From an uncultured Alistipes sp. (lineage in GTDB: Bacteria; Bacteroidota; Bacteroidia; Bacteroidales; Rikenellaceae): 15,782 nt of DNA. Below, in pieces: positions 15,128 to 15,782 of the stretch. The stretch is from the NCBI GenBank assembly GCA_958449275.1, contig CAUDHE010000059.1, forward strand, positions 1 through 15,782. The letters run 5' to 3'. The translations under genes and the position numbers were made by a program. The notes beneath the pieces are model-generated. The model made no database searches. It saw nothing but the letters and a program-made list of their open reading frames with translations, and had not been told where the DNA came from. Position 1 is the first letter of the stretch, and each line of letters starts with the position of its first letter.

Positions 15128-15782
15128 TTATTCATACTCCATGTCGAGCGCCTTTTTCAGTTCGAGTATCATGGCGTTCTTTTCGGTCATGAACTTTATG
15201 CGGTCTTCCAGCTTTATGGGGCGCGACGCCTTTATCTGTTCGTTGACGTCCACCACCAAGTCGAGCGAGCCGTTAACGCCCGCCGTACGGGCTATGACGG
15301 TCAGCACCTCGGTCTTGCACCGCATGATCTCCTCGAAAAGGGTGTGCGACGGAACCTCCACTCGTATGGTGTGGCCCTCCACGCGCATATTTTCGAATGC
15401 CACCACGAAGCGCGGACGCTCTTCGAGTATGCGGCTTATCACCCGCTCGCGGCATGCCTCTATCTTTTGGCGGCTTTGCGGGTCGATTTCCACCCGCTCG
15501 ACGGCTGCGGGTTCGGTCGTGTTAGGCTTCGCGGGCATGGAGGCGCAATTCATGAGCGATGAGATGGATAGTCCCGACACCGACGATCGGCGGTGCGACG
15601 ACGCAGAGGCAGCGGGTTGCGCGGGCGATGCCGGGGCCGCGCTCTGCGGCTGCGGCGCAACCGTCGGCGCGGGAGAGATCGCAGGACGGGGCGCCTGACG
15701 CGTCGGTTCCGTCGGTTGAGTCGCCGTGTCTCCGCCGTTCGCGCTCTTGTCGGTCGCATGGCGGATTTGGGTGCCTCCCGCG
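15128..15782 (-). CDS. dnaX: DNA polymerase III subunit gamma/tau, C-terminal part (partial)
   Basis: The frame is open from the right edge of the window to the stop at 15128, about 218 codons, so the 5' end is missing. It begins with a low-complexity Pro/Ala/Gln/Ser linker (first 70 or so residues), then RRSSVSGLSISSLMN. A folded C-terminal domain follows (FVVAFENMRVEGHTIRVEVP, IKLEDRIKFMTEKNAMILEL, KKALDMEYE). This architecture and ending match, from memory, the tau C-terminus of Bacteroidetes DnaX, which contacts other replisome subunits. The AAA+ clamp-loader domain would lie outside the window, so the name rests on the tail alone. GTG at 15578-15580 is only an internal codon. Downstream neighbours are tyrS and folB. 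Confidence 0.72.
   Translation of the reverse strand, partial: AGGTQIRHATDKSANGGDTATQPTEPTRQAPRPAISPAPTVAPQPQSAAPASPAQPAASASSHRRSSVSGLSISSLMNCASMPAKPNTTEPAAVERVEIDPQSRQKIEACRERVISRILEERPRFVVAFENMRVEGHTIRVEVPSHTLFEEIMRCKTEVLTVIARTAGVNGSLDLVVDVNEQIKASRPIKLEDRIKFMTEKNAMILELKKALDMEYE

Overview
The window looks like a chromosome segment of a member of the Bacteroidales, most plausibly an Alistipes-like (Rikenellaceae) gut bacterium. The host-type genes (clpB, folB, tyrS, the end of dnaX) have Bacteroidetes-type sequences and fairly high GC. Promoters resemble the Bacteroidetes TAnnTTTG type. The mobile genes (MobV relaxase, integrase with an Arm-DNA-binding N-terminus, MobA remnant) resemble those of Bacteroides mobilizable and conjugative transposons. 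The genus call is an inference.

Layout, left to right. (1) Bases 1-283 are AT-rich: the last codons of an unknown gene on +, a clear terminator, and no further gene. (2) Bases 284-3740 are a compact mobilizable element read on the minus strand: tyrosine integrase, an overlapping RhuM-like helix-turn-helix gene, then a MobV relaxase. A palindrome-rich 480-base gap upstream of the relaxase is a good oriT candidate. (3) Bases 3741-5127 are a decayed stretch without an intact recognised gene. It holds a small odd ORF, an oriT-like hairpin region, and a MobA-type mobilization gene broken by a one-base frameshift in a G run and then truncated. Two unrelated mobilization systems therefore lie end to end.

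(4) Bases 5128-10247 are an accessory redox cassette. A divergent AraC-family gene (+) faces a tight four-gene minus-strand operon: a LacA/Maa-type O-acetyltransferase, a lipoprotein in which a flavodoxin domain is fused to an aldo/keto reductase, an iron-containing alcohol dehydrogenase, and a Tat-signal flavoprotein with a compact four-cysteine motif. The divergent promoter region carries four direct repeats in two pairs. Within each pair the spacing is 21 bases and the pairs are 73 bases apart, the geometry expected of AraC double sites. The set recalls the E. coli YqhC-YqhD-DkgA aldehyde-response genes, with export signals added.

(5) Bases 10295-10521 are AT-rich with no gene. (6) Bases 10522-15782 are core chromosome on the minus strand: dnaX (partial), tyrS and folB probably co-transcribed and ending at a strong terminator, then clpB with its own terminator.

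The most distinctive content is the flavodoxin-AKR fusion lipoprotein with its AraC-type operator array. All names rest on reading motifs and recalled family sequence; no database search was possible.
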